In this document: positions 19,260-27,987 of the stretch, one piece after another
Position numbering within the stretch: position 1 is the first letter of the stretch
How the letters are laid out: the number at the start of each line of letters is the position of its first letter
Source: Sphingomonas sp. JC676
GTDB lineage: Bacteria; Pseudomonadota; Alphaproteobacteria; Sphingomonadales; Sphingomonadaceae
Assembly (NCBI RefSeq): GCF_014489075.1
Contig: NZ_JACTGR010000001.1
Span: 1,116,001-1,180,000, forward strand
Direction of reading: 5' to 3'
Length of the DNA: 64,000 bases
The notes under the pieces: generated by a model
The model's input: only the letters and a program-made list of their open reading frames with translations
Database searches by the model: none
What the model was told of the DNA's origin: nothing
Position numbers and translations under genes: made by a program

Positions 19260-21566
19260 ATGTCTTTGCCATTGCCACGCCGCAGGTTTCTGCCGCGCGT
19301 TTCGCTTCTCGCACTCGCCACCCTGCTGGCGCTTCCCGCTTACGCCGCGCCCAATGAGGACGAGGATCAGGACGGCAGCCGCAAGCCGGCGATCGTCGTC
19401 ACCGGCGAGCGCAGCCGCGCGACGATCGAGAATTCCCCCTCCACCAGCGCGCGGATCGATGCCGAGCGGATCGATACGACGACCAACGCGGTCAATGTCG
19501 AGGACACGATCAAATATCTGCCGAGCCTGGTCGTGCGGAAGCGCCATATCGGCGACACCCAGGCACCGCTCGCGACGCGCACCTCGGGGCTCGGGTCGAG
19601 CGCGCGCAGCCTGATCTATGCCGACGGGGCGCTGCTCTCGTCGCTGATCGGCAACAACAATACCAGTGCGAGCCCGCGCTGGGGCCTGGTGGCGCCCGAG
19701 GAGATCGAGCGGATCGACATCCTCTACGGACCCTTCTCGGCGGCCTATGCCGGCAACTCGATCGGCGCAGTGGTCAACATCACGACACGACTGCCCGACA
19801 AGCTGGAGGGCACGCTGAGCGCACTGACCAACCTCCAGGATTACGACCAATACGGCACCAAGGCGCTGTACCCGACCTACCAGTTCGCTGGAACGCTGGG
19901 CGACCGCTTCGGGCCGCTCTCATTGTTTGCCGCCGCGACGCATACCGCAAGCAAGGGCCAGCCGCTGAGCTTCGTCACCACCAATCGCCCGGCGGCGACC
20001 GGCGCCGGCGGCAGTCTCACCGACGGCGGCTATGACGCGCTGAACCGCACCGGCACGCCGATCCGGGTTCTGGGCGCGTCGGGGATCGAGACGCAGCATC
20101 AGGATGTGCTCAAACTCAAGGCCGCGCTCGATGTGACCGGCGAGATCCGCGTCACCTATGTCGGCGGGCTTTTCCTCGATGATACCAACGCCGTGGCGGA
20201 GACCTATCTCTCGAACAGCGCCGGGCCGGTCTATTCGGGTTCGCTCAACATCGGCGGCTATCCCTACAACATCGCCGCGAGCGCCTTTTCGGGTGGCGTC
20301 TACACCAGGGACTCGCGGCATTGGTCGCACACGCTTTCGGCGCGCGGCGATACGAATGGGTTGGACTGGGAAGTCATCGGATCGCTCTACGATTTCGACC
20401 GCGACGTGCAGCGCACGCCGAGCGGCGCCCTGCCCGCTGCCAATGCCGGCGGCGCCGGGCAGATCGTCCGGCTCGACGGTACGGGCTGGCGCACGCTCGA
20501 TGCCAAGGCGAACTGGCGGACCGGCACCCAATCGATCAGCGCCGGCGGCCATTGGGATCGCTTCACTTTGTCGAGCAACCGCTACACCACCACCGACTGG
20601 ATCCAGGGTGCCGAAGCGCAGCTGAACCTGGTGTCGCGCGGCAAGACCGAAACCTTCGCGCTCTGGGCGCAGGACGCGATCGATGTGGGGCCGGTCACGC
20701 TCACTTTGGGCGGGCGCTATGAATGGTGGCGGTCGTTTGACGGGTATAATTATTCGCTGAGCCCGGCGCTGGCGGTGACCCAGCCCGAGCGCCACGCGCA
20801 GGGCTTCTCGCCCAAGGCGACGGTCGCGTGGACGCCCGCCGAGAATTGGTCGGTGCGGCTCTCCGCGGGCAAGGCCTATCGCTTTCCGACGGTCGGGGAG
20901 CTCTATCAGGCGGTGACCACCGGCCCGACGATGAGCGTACCCGATCCGACGCTCCGGCCCGAACAGGCGGTGTCCGAGGAGCTGGCGATAGAGCATGCCG
21001 ATCGCCACGGCTCAGTGCGGCTGTCGCTGTTCAACGAAAGCGTCGAGGATGCGCTGATCTCGCAGTCCGCCCCGCTCGTGCCGGGATCGGCGACGCTCTA
21101 CAATTATGTCCAGAATGTCGGGCGCACCCGCGCACGGGGCTTGGAATTCGCGCTCGATCGCCGCGACGTGGTGCCGCGTTTCGATCTCGCGGGCAGTGTG
21201 ACCTACACCGATGCCGAAACGCGCGAGGACGCGGCTTTCCCCGCAGCGGTGGGCAAGATGCTGCCGAGCGTCCCCCGCTGGAAAGCCAGCGCGGTGGCGA
21301 CCTGGCGGCCGGACGACGCCGTCTCGCTTACCGCGGCAGCGCGCTATGCCAGCCGGAACTGGGGCAGCCTCGACAATAGCGACGTGGTCGGGAACACTTG
21401 GCAAGGCTTCTACAAATACCTCGTGATCGACGCGCGCGCGCACTTTCGCGTGAACGAGCATTACAGCTTCGCCGTCGGTGTCGATAACCTCACCAACGAC
21501 AAATACTTCCTGTTCCACCCCTTCCCGCAGCGATCGGTGACGGCGGAAATGACGATGCGACTGTGA
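19260..21566 (+). CDS. TonB-dependent outer membrane receptor
   Basis: A 768-residue receptor with a signal peptide (PRVSLLALATLLALPAYA), a TonB-box-like segment (KPAIVVTGERSRA), a plug domain (VEDTIKYLPSLVVRKRHIG, EEIERIDILYGPFSAAYAGNSIGAVVNITTR) and a long 22-stranded barrel ending in a typical aromatic/Leu end (RSVTAEMTMRL). It takes up a ligand with TonB-ExbBD energy. The DUF2946 neighbour hints at a metal complex, perhaps copper, but nothing in the protein fixes the ligand. GGAG precedes the ATG. Confidence 0.9.
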   Translation: MSLPLPRRRFLPRVSLLALATLLALPAYAAPNEDEDQDGSRKPAIVVTGERSRATIENSPSTSARIDAERIDTTTNAVNVEDTIKYLPSLVVRKRHIGDTQAPLATRTSGLGSSARSLIYADGALLSSLIGNNNTSASPRWGLVAPEEIERIDILYGPFSAAYAGNSIGAVVNITTRLPDKLEGTLSALTNLQDYDQYGTKALYPTYQFAGTLGDRFGPLSLFAAATHTASKGQPLSFVTTNRPAATGAGGSLTDGGYDALNRTGTPIRVLGASGIETQHQDVLKLKAALDVTGEIRVTYVGGLFLDDTNAVAETYLSNSAGPVYSGSLNIGGYPYNIAASAFSGGVYTRDSRHWSHTLSARGDTNGLDWEVIGSLYDFDRDVQRTPSGALPAANAGGAGQIVRLDGTGWRTLDAKANWRTGTQSISAGGHWDRFTLSSNRYTTTDWIQGAEAQLNLVSRGKTETFALWAQDAIDVGPVTLTLGGRYEWWRSFDGYNYSLSPALAVTQPERHAQGFSPKATVAWTPAENWSVRLSAGKAYRFPTVGELYQAVTTGPTMSVPDPTLRPEQAVSEELAIEHADRHGSVRLSLFNESVEDALISQSAPLVPGSATLYNYVQNVGRTRARGLEFALDRRDVVPRFDLAGSVTYTDAETREDAAFPAAVGKMLPSVPRWKASAVATWRPDDAVSLTAAARYASRNWGSLDNSDVVGNTWQGFYKYLVIDARAHFRVNEHYSFAVGVDNLTNDKYFLFHPFPQRSVTAEMTMRL

Positions 21567-21579
21567 GCGCTTGACGGCC

Positions 21580-21607
21580 AAGGCGGGTGCCCTTAAGTGC
21601 CCGCCTT
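21580..21607 (+). terminator. possible terminator hairpin after the TonB receptor
   Basis: AAGGCGGG pairs perfectly with CCCGCCTT around a 12-base loop, 14 bases after the receptor stop. No T run follows, so it is only a candidate; it also sits right before tRNA-Glu. Confidence 0.35.
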
Positions 21608-21618
21608 CCACCGCGCTT

Positions 21619-21693
21619 GGCCCCTTCGTCTAGCGGTTAGGACGTCGCCCTCTCACGGCGAAAACACGAGTTCGATTCTCGTAGGGGTCACCA
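21619..21693 (+). tRNA. tRNA-Glu(CTC), island integration site
   Basis: Complete cloverleaf: acceptor GGCCCCT, D arm with TCTAGCGGTTAGGA, anticodon arm TCGCC-CTCTCAC-GGCGA with anticodon CTC, T arm with GAGTTCGATTCTC, and encoded CCA. The last 14 bases are repeated at 42771-42784, showing that the tRNA 3' end served as attB and was regenerated by the element. Confidence 0.95.
21680..21693 (+). repeat. attL core direct repeat
   Basis: CGTAGGGGTCACCA forms the 3' end of tRNA-Glu and recurs exactly at 42771-42784. The integrase gene begins 164 bases further right. This is the left attachment site of the island. Confidence 0.88.
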
Positions 21694-21806
21694 AAATGCC
21701 TTCCCAAGGCATCCCAGAATGTGCCGTAAATGGCTGTTTTCTGCGGATTTTTGTGGTACAAGCTTCCCAATCGGATCGGCAGAATACCACTCCATACCAG
21801 CAATCT

Positions 21807-21823
21807 GATGGTATTTCTGATGG
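21807..21823 (+). repeat. left arm-type motif, candidate integrase site
   Basis: GATGGTATTTCTGATGG matches the motif at 42689-42705 in 15 of 17 bases. Inverted partial copies (ATACCACTCCATACCAG) lie just to the left. Such TGGTAT-type repeats near both ends of P4-like islands are usually integrase arm sites; this is inference from position and similarity. Confidence 0.5.
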
Positions 21824-21856
21824 CAGCTCGCTGATCGCTCGGATGGAGGTACCATC

Positions 21857-23077
21857 ATGGCGTTGTCGGCTGTGGCGATCAAAGCCGCAGAGAATCGGGA
21901 CACGGCATACAAGCTGAGCGACCGAGACGGGCTATACCTGCTCGTGACGCCGACCGGCGGTCGCTACTGGCGCATGAATTACCGCTATCTCGGCAAGCAG
22001 AAGACGCTGGCGTTCGGCGTCTGGCCGGACACCGGCCTCGCCGACGCGCGAGCCGAGTGCGACGCAGCGCGCAAAGTGCTCGCTCGCGGCGAAGACCCGG
22101 CTGAACGCATGAAGCTCGACCGGATCGCTGCCACGGTCGCGGCCTCGAACAGTTTCAAGGCCGTGGCCGACGAATGGCTGCTAAAGGTCGAGAAGGAAGG
22201 CCGCTCGGCAGTCACGATGAAAAAGCTGCGCTGGCTGCTCACCTTCATCAATGCCTCAATCGGCAAGCGCCCCGTCGCCTCGATCTCGGCACAAGAGCTG
22301 CTGCTGATGTTGCGCAAGATGGAGGGCAAAGGCCGCTACGAGACCGCAAAGCGGCTCCGCAGCACCAGTTCGCAGATCTTCCGGTACGCCATCGCCACGG
22401 CGCGTGCTGATCGTGATGTCGCATCCGACCTGCGCGGCGCCCTGATCGTTCCCAAGCCCGTCCACCGCGCGGCCGTTACGACCGCTACGGAGGCCGGCGA
22501 GCTGCTTCGCACTATCGAAGCGTTCGAGGGGAGTTCAGAGGTACACGCTGCCCTGAGGCTGCTTCCGCACGTATTTGTTCGCCCTGGAGAACTTCGCTTC
22601 GCTGAATGGGCCGATTTCGATCTCGAGAAGGCTGTCTGGACGATACCGCCTCACAAGACGAAAATGCGGCGCGCTCACAGCGTGCCGCTTTCGACCCAGG
22701 CTCTCGCGATCGTCCGCTCCATCGAGCACGATGCAGAGTACAGCCAATACTTGTTCCCGTCACGGACCTCGGTTGACCGACCGATGTCGGAGAACACCAT
22801 CAACGCGGCGCTACGCCGCCTCGGCTACTCGCAGGACAAGATGACCGGCCATGGCTTCCGCGCAATGGCTGCAACCCTGCTTAACGAGATGGGCTTGTGG
22901 CACGCTGACGCGATCGAGCGCCAATTGGCGCACTGCGACGCTAATGCCGTCCGGCGCGCCTATACCCGCGGCGAATATTGGGATGAGCGGGTTCGCATGA
23001 TGCAACACTGGTCGGATCATCTCGACTTCCTGCGAGATGGGGCAAAGGTGCTCACAGGCAACTTCGCTCAAGTCTAA
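21857..23077 (+). CDS. P4-type tyrosine integrase (DUF4102 N-terminus)
   Basis: A 406-residue site-specific recombinase. The N-terminal DUF4102 arm-binding domain reads KLSDRDGLYLLVTPTGGRYWRMNYRYLGKQKTLAFGVWPD. A SAM-like core-binding domain follows (FKAVADEWLLKVEKEGRS). The catalytic domain shows Arg242 (RPGEL), Lys near 267-269, HGFR with His332 and Arg335, His359 (LAHCD) and the nucleophile Tyr369 (RRAYTR). It sits 164 bases inside attL and points into the island, as in P4-family islands using tRNA 3' ends. It should catalyse integration and, with an excisionase, excision. Confidence 0.95.
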   Translation: MALSAVAIKAAENRDTAYKLSDRDGLYLLVTPTGGRYWRMNYRYLGKQKTLAFGVWPDTGLADARAECDAARKVLARGEDPAERMKLDRIAATVAASNSFKAVADEWLLKVEKEGRSAVTMKKLRWLLTFINASIGKRPVASISAQELLLMLRKMEGKGRYETAKRLRSTSSQIFRYAIATARADRDVASDLRGALIVPKPVHRAAVTTATEAGELLRTIEAFEGSSEVHAALRLLPHVFVRPGELRFAEWADFDLEKAVWTIPPHKTKMRRAHSVPLSTQALAIVRSIEHDAEYSQYLFPSRTSVDRPMSENTINAALRRLGYSQDKMTGHGFRAMAATLLNEMGLWHADAIERQLAHCDANAVRRAYTRGEYWDERVRMMQHWSDHLDFLRDGAKVLTGNFAQV

Positions 23078-23209
23078 CGGGCGCGCTCTGGCCCTGACAA
23101 TGTTAGGAGTGCGAGGCGACAGCACAGTTATCCATAAAGCAATTTGAATGCGCTGACTTGTTGTCAGACCGATGCAATCTGATACTTTGTTGGTCTGGGG
23201 GCGAGCACC

Positions 23210-23791
23210 ATGAAAGAGAAAGTGGCTGTCACAGGCATGGGCGTGTTGGATTTCATCGCCTCGCTGGTTGACTCACTCGCGTGGCCTCTTGCTGCAGTCA
23301 TAATTGCGCTGGTCTTTCACAAGCAGATCGGTTCGCTTGTTGCGAAAGTCAAAACCTTAAAGTGGGGCGAGGCCGCAGTCGATTTCACCGAGAAGTTGGA
23401 CAAGGTCGAAACCGAGGCCGAGGCGCTCGCCCATGCGACGGATGGCCAGGACACGCCCGCTGTAGCAGCAGCACCGAGCGGACGATTTCACGAGTTGCTC
23501 GCAATTTCGCCGAACGCTGCGATCCTCGATACCTGGTCCGAGGTAGAGAACGAGATCAGGAAGCTAGGAAAGCATCACGGTTTAGTCGATAGCCCCGCGC
23601 GTCCAAGTAGGATAGGCGACCAGCTTGTTCAGAGTGGCGTTTTGCCAGTCGGCATCCACAAGATGCTGGCGGAAATGCGCTCCATGCGAAACCAGGCGGC
23701 ACATGGTGCACAGACTACGCCTGAGGATGCGTTGCGGTTCTATCAGCTGTCGCAACGAACGCTGGCATTCATCGAAGGATCGAATTTCTAA
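23210..23791 (+). CDS. membrane-anchored protein with HEPN-like C-terminus
   Basis: A 193-residue protein. Residues 13-36 (LDFIASLVDSLAWPLAAVIIALVF) form one membrane segment, followed by an acidic linker (EKLDKVETEAEALAHATD). The C-terminal part is helical with MRSMRNQAAHGAQTTPEDA; R160-N161-x3-H165 fits the Arg-x4-6-His signature of HEPN/DUF4145-like domains, many of which are RNases in defence systems. It is next to the integrase, in the slot where islands often carry defence genes. HEPN identity is my reading of one short motif; function is not proven. Confidence 0.6.
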   Translation: MKEKVAVTGMGVLDFIASLVDSLAWPLAAVIIALVFHKQIGSLVAKVKTLKWGEAAVDFTEKLDKVETEAEALAHATDGQDTPAVAAAPSGRFHELLAISPNAAILDTWSEVENEIRKLGKHHGLVDSPARPSRIGDQLVQSGVLPVGIHKMLAEMRSMRNQAAHGAQTTPEDALRFYQLSQRTLAFIEGSNF

Positions 23792-23904
23792 ATTCGATAG
23801 CCGGTGCCCTAGCCGCCGCTCGTAACTTGCGATTTGACCCGGGTATCCCATGAGGCGTTGAGGCTACTGTACAGGTGTCCGCCCGAGGCCTTCACGTTGT
23901 GCGG

Positions 23905-25095
23905 CTATCCAGCCGAAGCCGACCCCGCGCCGGACGCGGTCGACCGCGCGTCCCAGGTTGCGACTAGGAAGGTCGCCATCGAGCCAGAGAGGTTGACCGC
24001 CAACTCGGCATGACGCGCGGCGGGCTTGGCGCGCTTGCGACCGCCACCATGCGCGTCGCCGAGCTTGTTGCGCAGCGCGCCTAGCGATTCCACCACCGAC
24101 TGGCAGCTGCCGAGGATCTGCTTGAACACCTGCTCACTATGATCGTCTGGGGCGAGCTTAAGCGCCTTGGCGAGCTTGCGGTAAAGTGCGGGAAGGTCGT
24201 CCTGATCCGACGCCGACTCGCCGAGTTCGTCGAGCAGCCAGCGGCAGACATCCTCAAGCAAGGTGCGCGCGAGCGTAATGGCCCCCGCCGGATCGTGCGC
24301 GCGTCGATCCAGCGCGGCGCTCCAGCGGCCATGAATTAGGTCGGGATCGAAGCGTTGGAGCGCCGAGGAGATCGCCGCATCGGCGGGCGAGCCAACAGCG
24401 TGCGCGGCGATCGTGAAGACAGCGCTGCCCGAAATGCTGCCCGTGCGGGCGAGGCGGTAGCCGTCATGCTGGAGATGCGCATTGATCCGCTCGACCCGGG
24501 CCTTCTGTATACCGTCGTCGATCGCGGTCGGATGAACGCTGGCCTCGAGGAAGCGAAACAGCAGAGCGCGCGACGCCGTCATCAGCCCAAGCCGCTCGAG
24601 CAGCTCGCGATTGGTCCAGTCGTCGTTGCGACGCATGTGCTGGAAGATGTCGTCCTTCAGCGAGCGAAAGCCAATGTCGTCGAAGCTGACATTATTCTGG
24701 TTGCCGGGCATCGCGGCGATCGGCCAGATCGTCTCGAGAAACTCGATCTCGTCATATTCGGTGCAAAGCGACTCGCTGTCGAACTCTGCGAGCAGCCGTC
24801 GGCGCGTTAGCTCTGTGATCGCGGGCGTGCCCGCCTCGGACGCCTTCGCGACCAGCTCGGCCAGGCCAAAGTCGTTCTCCTCCTCAAGCAATAGCTTCGC
24901 AATCGCGACGAGGCGGTCGCCCGCTACCGACGCCATCCGTGCGCTGGCGTAGCGGAACTTGCTGCGCATCGCCTCCGATTCGTCGCCCGGCTCCAGCCCG
25001 AGGCGCGCGCAGAGCGCGGGGACGTTGTACGCTTTCTCGCGCGCAATCACGTCGGCAAGACTGTTTCGAAGCTCGTTGAGCAGACCTCGGTTCAT
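23905..25095 (-). CDS. abortive infection protein, AbiJ-NTD3 plus Abi_C type
   Basis: A 396-residue soluble protein. The middle matches the AbiJ N-terminal domain 3 pattern (ITELTRRRLLAEFDSESL, FLETIWPIAAMPG, HMRRNDDWTNRELLERLGL, LFRFLEASVHP). The C-terminal third matches Abi_C (AITLARTLLEDVCRWLLDELGES, LPALYRKLAKALKLAPDDHSEQVFKQILGSCQSVVESLGALRNKLGDAHG). RNKLGDAH is a HEPN-type Arg-x-His motif, suggesting an RNase that shuts down the infected cell. It is transcribed alone, opposite to its neighbours. Confidence 0.78.
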   Translation of the reverse strand: MNRGLLNELRNSLADVIAREKAYNVPALCARLGLEPGDESEAMRSKFRYASARMASVAGDRLVAIAKLLLEEENDFGLAELVAKASEAGTPAITELTRRRLLAEFDSESLCTEYDEIEFLETIWPIAAMPGNQNNVSFDDIGFRSLKDDIFQHMRRNDDWTNRELLERLGLMTASRALLFRFLEASVHPTAIDDGIQKARVERINAHLQHDGYRLARTGSISGSAVFTIAAHAVGSPADAAISSALQRFDPDLIHGRWSAALDRRAHDPAGAITLARTLLEDVCRWLLDELGESASDQDDLPALYRKLAKALKLAPDDHSEQVFKQILGSCQSVVESLGALRNKLGDAHGGGRKRAKPAARHAELAVNLSGSMATFLVATWDARSTASGAGSASAG

Positions 25096-25309
25096 GATGA
25101 AACACTAGGGGTGGCACGCGCGGCCGCCAACCGCTTCCCACGAAAAAGAACAAAAACAGAAAAACCCGGCCCTTTCTGCTCATCGGCCGTGCCCGGACCG
25201 ACTACTTCGCATGCCCCTCACGCGCGAGTTTCGTATACCACGCACGATATTGCAGTCTCATGCGTGAAACGTTAACCGTGTGCTACGATTTGACTTGTGA
25301 GGGGTTCAG

Positions 25310-25975
25310 GTGGCATTTCGAGCGGATGAAGCGGCCGAGGTCGGCCTGGAGCGAGTCAAACGGTATCTCGTACCGCGCGGCCTGACGGCAGACCAAAGGC
25401 AACAGGCAGAGCATGCTTTGGCGGAAATCGTCGCCACATGTGGGCCGGCGGTGGGAGGCTACCCAAGTTGGCATCCCCTCGTCGCAAAATCCCTAAAAGC
25501 GAGCGATCAGGTCACTACCCCCAGCGAACGCTGCGGATACCGCGGCCTCGATCACACGGTTTATTTCGCTCATGGCTTCGTCACCTGTCCGTACGGGGAC
25601 GGTGAAGAAGTGATGCGCTCGGCGAACGACATTATCGGGCCCAAGGACATTTACGTGACCGCCGAGGCGATTGACGCACCCTTCTATTCGACCGGAACGA
25701 CGCCGATCCTCGTAAAGTGCGAGTGGATGGCCGACCTCGAGGAGGGTTTCACCATACCGAAATCTCTCGCCGTGCCGCTTATGTTGGAGAAGGAAGTGCC
25801 GGCTTGGCGGTGGTCTGAGGTTGGGGAAACGTGGGAGAATATGCGCTCGTACCTTTTGGGTTCGCCTCATGGCTCGCGATCGTCGCTGTTCGTCACCCAA
25901 GACACCGCGTTGGCCATGAAGAAGATCTACGAGGCGATGGTCAATTCGGGCATGTATGGGCCGATTTACCGCTGA
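25310..25975 (+). CDS. hypothetical protein upstream of the SIR2/Argonaute pair
   Basis: A 221-residue soluble protein from a GTG at 25310 with GAGGGG seven bases upstream. It begins AFRADEAAEVGLERVKRYLVPRGLTADQRQQAEHALAEIV (helical) and continues with mixed strands (ILVKCEWMADLEEGF, ALAMKKIYEAMVNSGM). It has no signal peptide, membrane segment or enzyme motif I recognise. It lies between the abortive-infection gene and the SIR2-APAZ gene, on the strand of the latter, 143 bases ahead of the preferred start, so it may be an orphan defence or accessory gene. Confidence 0.6.
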   Translation: MAFRADEAAEVGLERVKRYLVPRGLTADQRQQAEHALAEIVATCGPAVGGYPSWHPLVAKSLKASDQVTTPSERCGYRGLDHTVYFAHGFVTCPYGDGEEVMRSANDIIGPKDIYVTAEAIDAPFYSTGTTPILVKCEWMADLEEGFTIPKSLAVPLMLEKEVPAWRWSEVGETWENMRSYLLGSPHGSRSSLFVTQDTALAMKKIYEAMVNSGMYGPIYR

Positions 25976-26118
25976 TCTCGCCTGCCATACTAATCATGGA
26001 TTTTAAGGCCGCAGAGGAGCGCAATTCGCTCGATATACTTTGATTGAATCTGGAAGTCCTGGAGTATCCTGTAATCCGAGCATCGTCGAAGGAGAGCCCC
26101 ATCAGTTCCGTCCGAACC

Positions 26119-27987
26119 ATGTCCGCCGCTCAGTTTGCGACAGCCTTCGCCCTACGACCAAATCTGGTGGCATGGTTTCTCGGCGCCGGCGCGTCGGCCG
26201 CATCCGGGATTCCCACCGGCTATGCTATGATCCGCGACTTCAAGGCCCAAATCTTCTGCCGTGAGACGAACCTTTCCAAGCGGGAAATCGATACCGCGGA
26301 CTCCATCTGGATCGAGCGGATCGATGATTTCTTTCGCCGAACCTCGCTGCTTCCGCCGGACGGAGATCCCACGGAATATGCCGCCGCCTTTGAGGCGGTC
26401 TATCCCGAGCCCCGCCACCGTCGACAATATATCGCGGATGCGATCGCAAAGGGCACGCCATGCTTCGGGCACAAGGTGCTTGCGAGCCTGATGGCTGCGG
26501 GCAATGTCGACTGCGTTTTCACGACCAATTTCGACCCGCTTGCAGAAGATGCCGCGCTTGCCGCGAACGCAATCCTGCCCGCCGCCGATCAGAAACGGCC
26601 CACGGTGGCGGCGATCGATTCCGCCGATCGCGCCATGCGTTGCCTCGATGAATCCGACTGGCCGTTAATTGCAAAGCTCCATGGGGATTATCAGTCGATC
26701 GCGATTAAGAATACCGGATCGGAGCTGGAGCAGCAGGATGCCCGTATGCGGCACGTGCTGGTCGAGGCCGGCAAGCGGTTCGGAATGCTGGTCGTAGGTT
26801 ATAGCGGGCGCGATGCCTCGATCCTAGAGGCGCTGAATGACGTCCTAGCTGCGCCATCTCCGTTCCCGAACGGACTCTACTGGGTTGCCGCATCAGCGAG
26901 CCGCCTGCTTCCCGCCGTCGCCGAATTCCTGGATCGCGCGAAGGCGGCTGGAGTCGATGTTTCGGTTGTCGAATGCACGACGTTCGACGAGCTGGTCGCC
27001 GAGATTATAAAGACAACGGATCTGCCGCGGGCGCTCTACGAAAACGTGATGGCTGGGCGACCTACGCCACGCCTCGTACCCGTTCAAATTCTGAATGCCA
27101 AAGCCCGGGCATTTCCGGTGCTGCGCTATTCGGCGATACTGCTCCAATCGATGCCGACAGCGGCGAGGCGCATCAGGCTGAACCAATCGACCACGTCGGC
27201 AGAAGTGCGCGAGATCTTCAAGGCGAAGGGCTATCGAGCGACGGCAGCCGCGCTGGGGCGGGAGCTGGCGGTGTTCGGGCGGGACCAAGAAATCCTGGAC
27301 GCCTTGGCTCCGCTCGGCCCATCGCTCGCTGGAACGATCGATCTCGACCCGGCCGCCGACAGCTGGGCCATGGGCTTGCTCTATGATACGCTCGTGCGGT
27401 CTCTGGCCCGACAGCGCCCGCTCATTCCGCGCTACAGGCGTTCAGGTCATTCGCTCGTCGTCGCCGCACCGCGCGAAGGCGATGATCCTGAGCGAACGCG
27501 GCGCCAGCAACAGACCCTCTCTCGGATGCGTGAAGCTTATGGGACCAATCTCTTCGGCGCGGTGCCCAACCTTGGCTTCCCCTTTCAGGAGGGTGTCCAC
27601 ATCAAGCTCGAACAGGTCGACGGGAGATGGTGGTGCGGCTTCGAGCCCTACACCTTCGTCCAGCTACCGCGACACGAGCCCCCCCGACCACAAGGCGCCG
27701 AGGATTTGGTCGCCGACCAGGCCCCAGCTGAAATGGGTATGCAGGCCGAGCGCCGAGGTGATCCCGCCGGTGATTGGCGGCGCGAACGCTGGGCTCCGCG
27801 TTATAACAAAAATTGGGCGAGCATTATTGGAGCCTGGGCCCAGCTTCTAACCGAAGCTGGAGGCTCCACTCGGAGCGCCTTCGGTCTTGAGGAGGGCGCC
27901 GGTCTCGATGCCGTGTTCAAGGTGTCGCCCGTCACAGGGTATAGCCGCCCGTCGCATCACCATGCCTACTTCGACAGGAGCAAATGA
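26119..27987 (+). CDS. SIR2-APAZ protein of a short-Argonaute (SPARSA-type) system
   Basis: A 622-residue protein. The N-terminal SIR2 NADase domain shows the NAD loop FLGAGASAASGIPTG (about 20-34), TTNFD with Asn137, KLHGD with His188 and GYSGRD (227-232). The C-terminal half lacks other enzyme motifs and, from position and partner, is the APAZ domain that pairs with a short Argonaute. In such systems guide-directed recognition of invader nucleic acid triggers NAD+ depletion and cell death. The Argonaute gene overlaps its stop (ATGA). The start is uncertain: ATG 26119 opens the SIR2 domain, but the best ribosome site (AAGGAG, 26089-26094) fits an ATC at 26101, and the frame is open to a TTG at 26044. 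Confidence 0.88.
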   Translation: MSAAQFATAFALRPNLVAWFLGAGASAASGIPTGYAMIRDFKAQIFCRETNLSKREIDTADSIWIERIDDFFRRTSLLPPDGDPTEYAAAFEAVYPEPRHRRQYIADAIAKGTPCFGHKVLASLMAAGNVDCVFTTNFDPLAEDAALAANAILPAADQKRPTVAAIDSADRAMRCLDESDWPLIAKLHGDYQSIAIKNTGSELEQQDARMRHVLVEAGKRFGMLVVGYSGRDASILEALNDVLAAPSPFPNGLYWVAASASRLLPAVAEFLDRAKAAGVDVSVVECTTFDELVAEIIKTTDLPRALYENVMAGRPTPRLVPVQILNAKARAFPVLRYSAILLQSMPTAARRIRLNQSTTSAEVREIFKAKGYRATAAALGRELAVFGRDQEILDALAPLGPSLAGTIDLDPAADSWAMGLLYDTLVRSLARQRPLIPRYRRSGHSLVVAAPREGDDPERTRRQQQTLSRMREAYGTNLFGAVPNLGFPFQEGVHIKLEQVDGRWWCGFEPYTFVQLPRHEPPRPQGAEDLVADQAPAEMGMQAERRGDPAGDWRRERWAPRYNKNWASIIGAWAQLLTEAGGSTRSAFGLEEGAGLDAVFKVSPVTGYSRPSHHHAYFDRSK

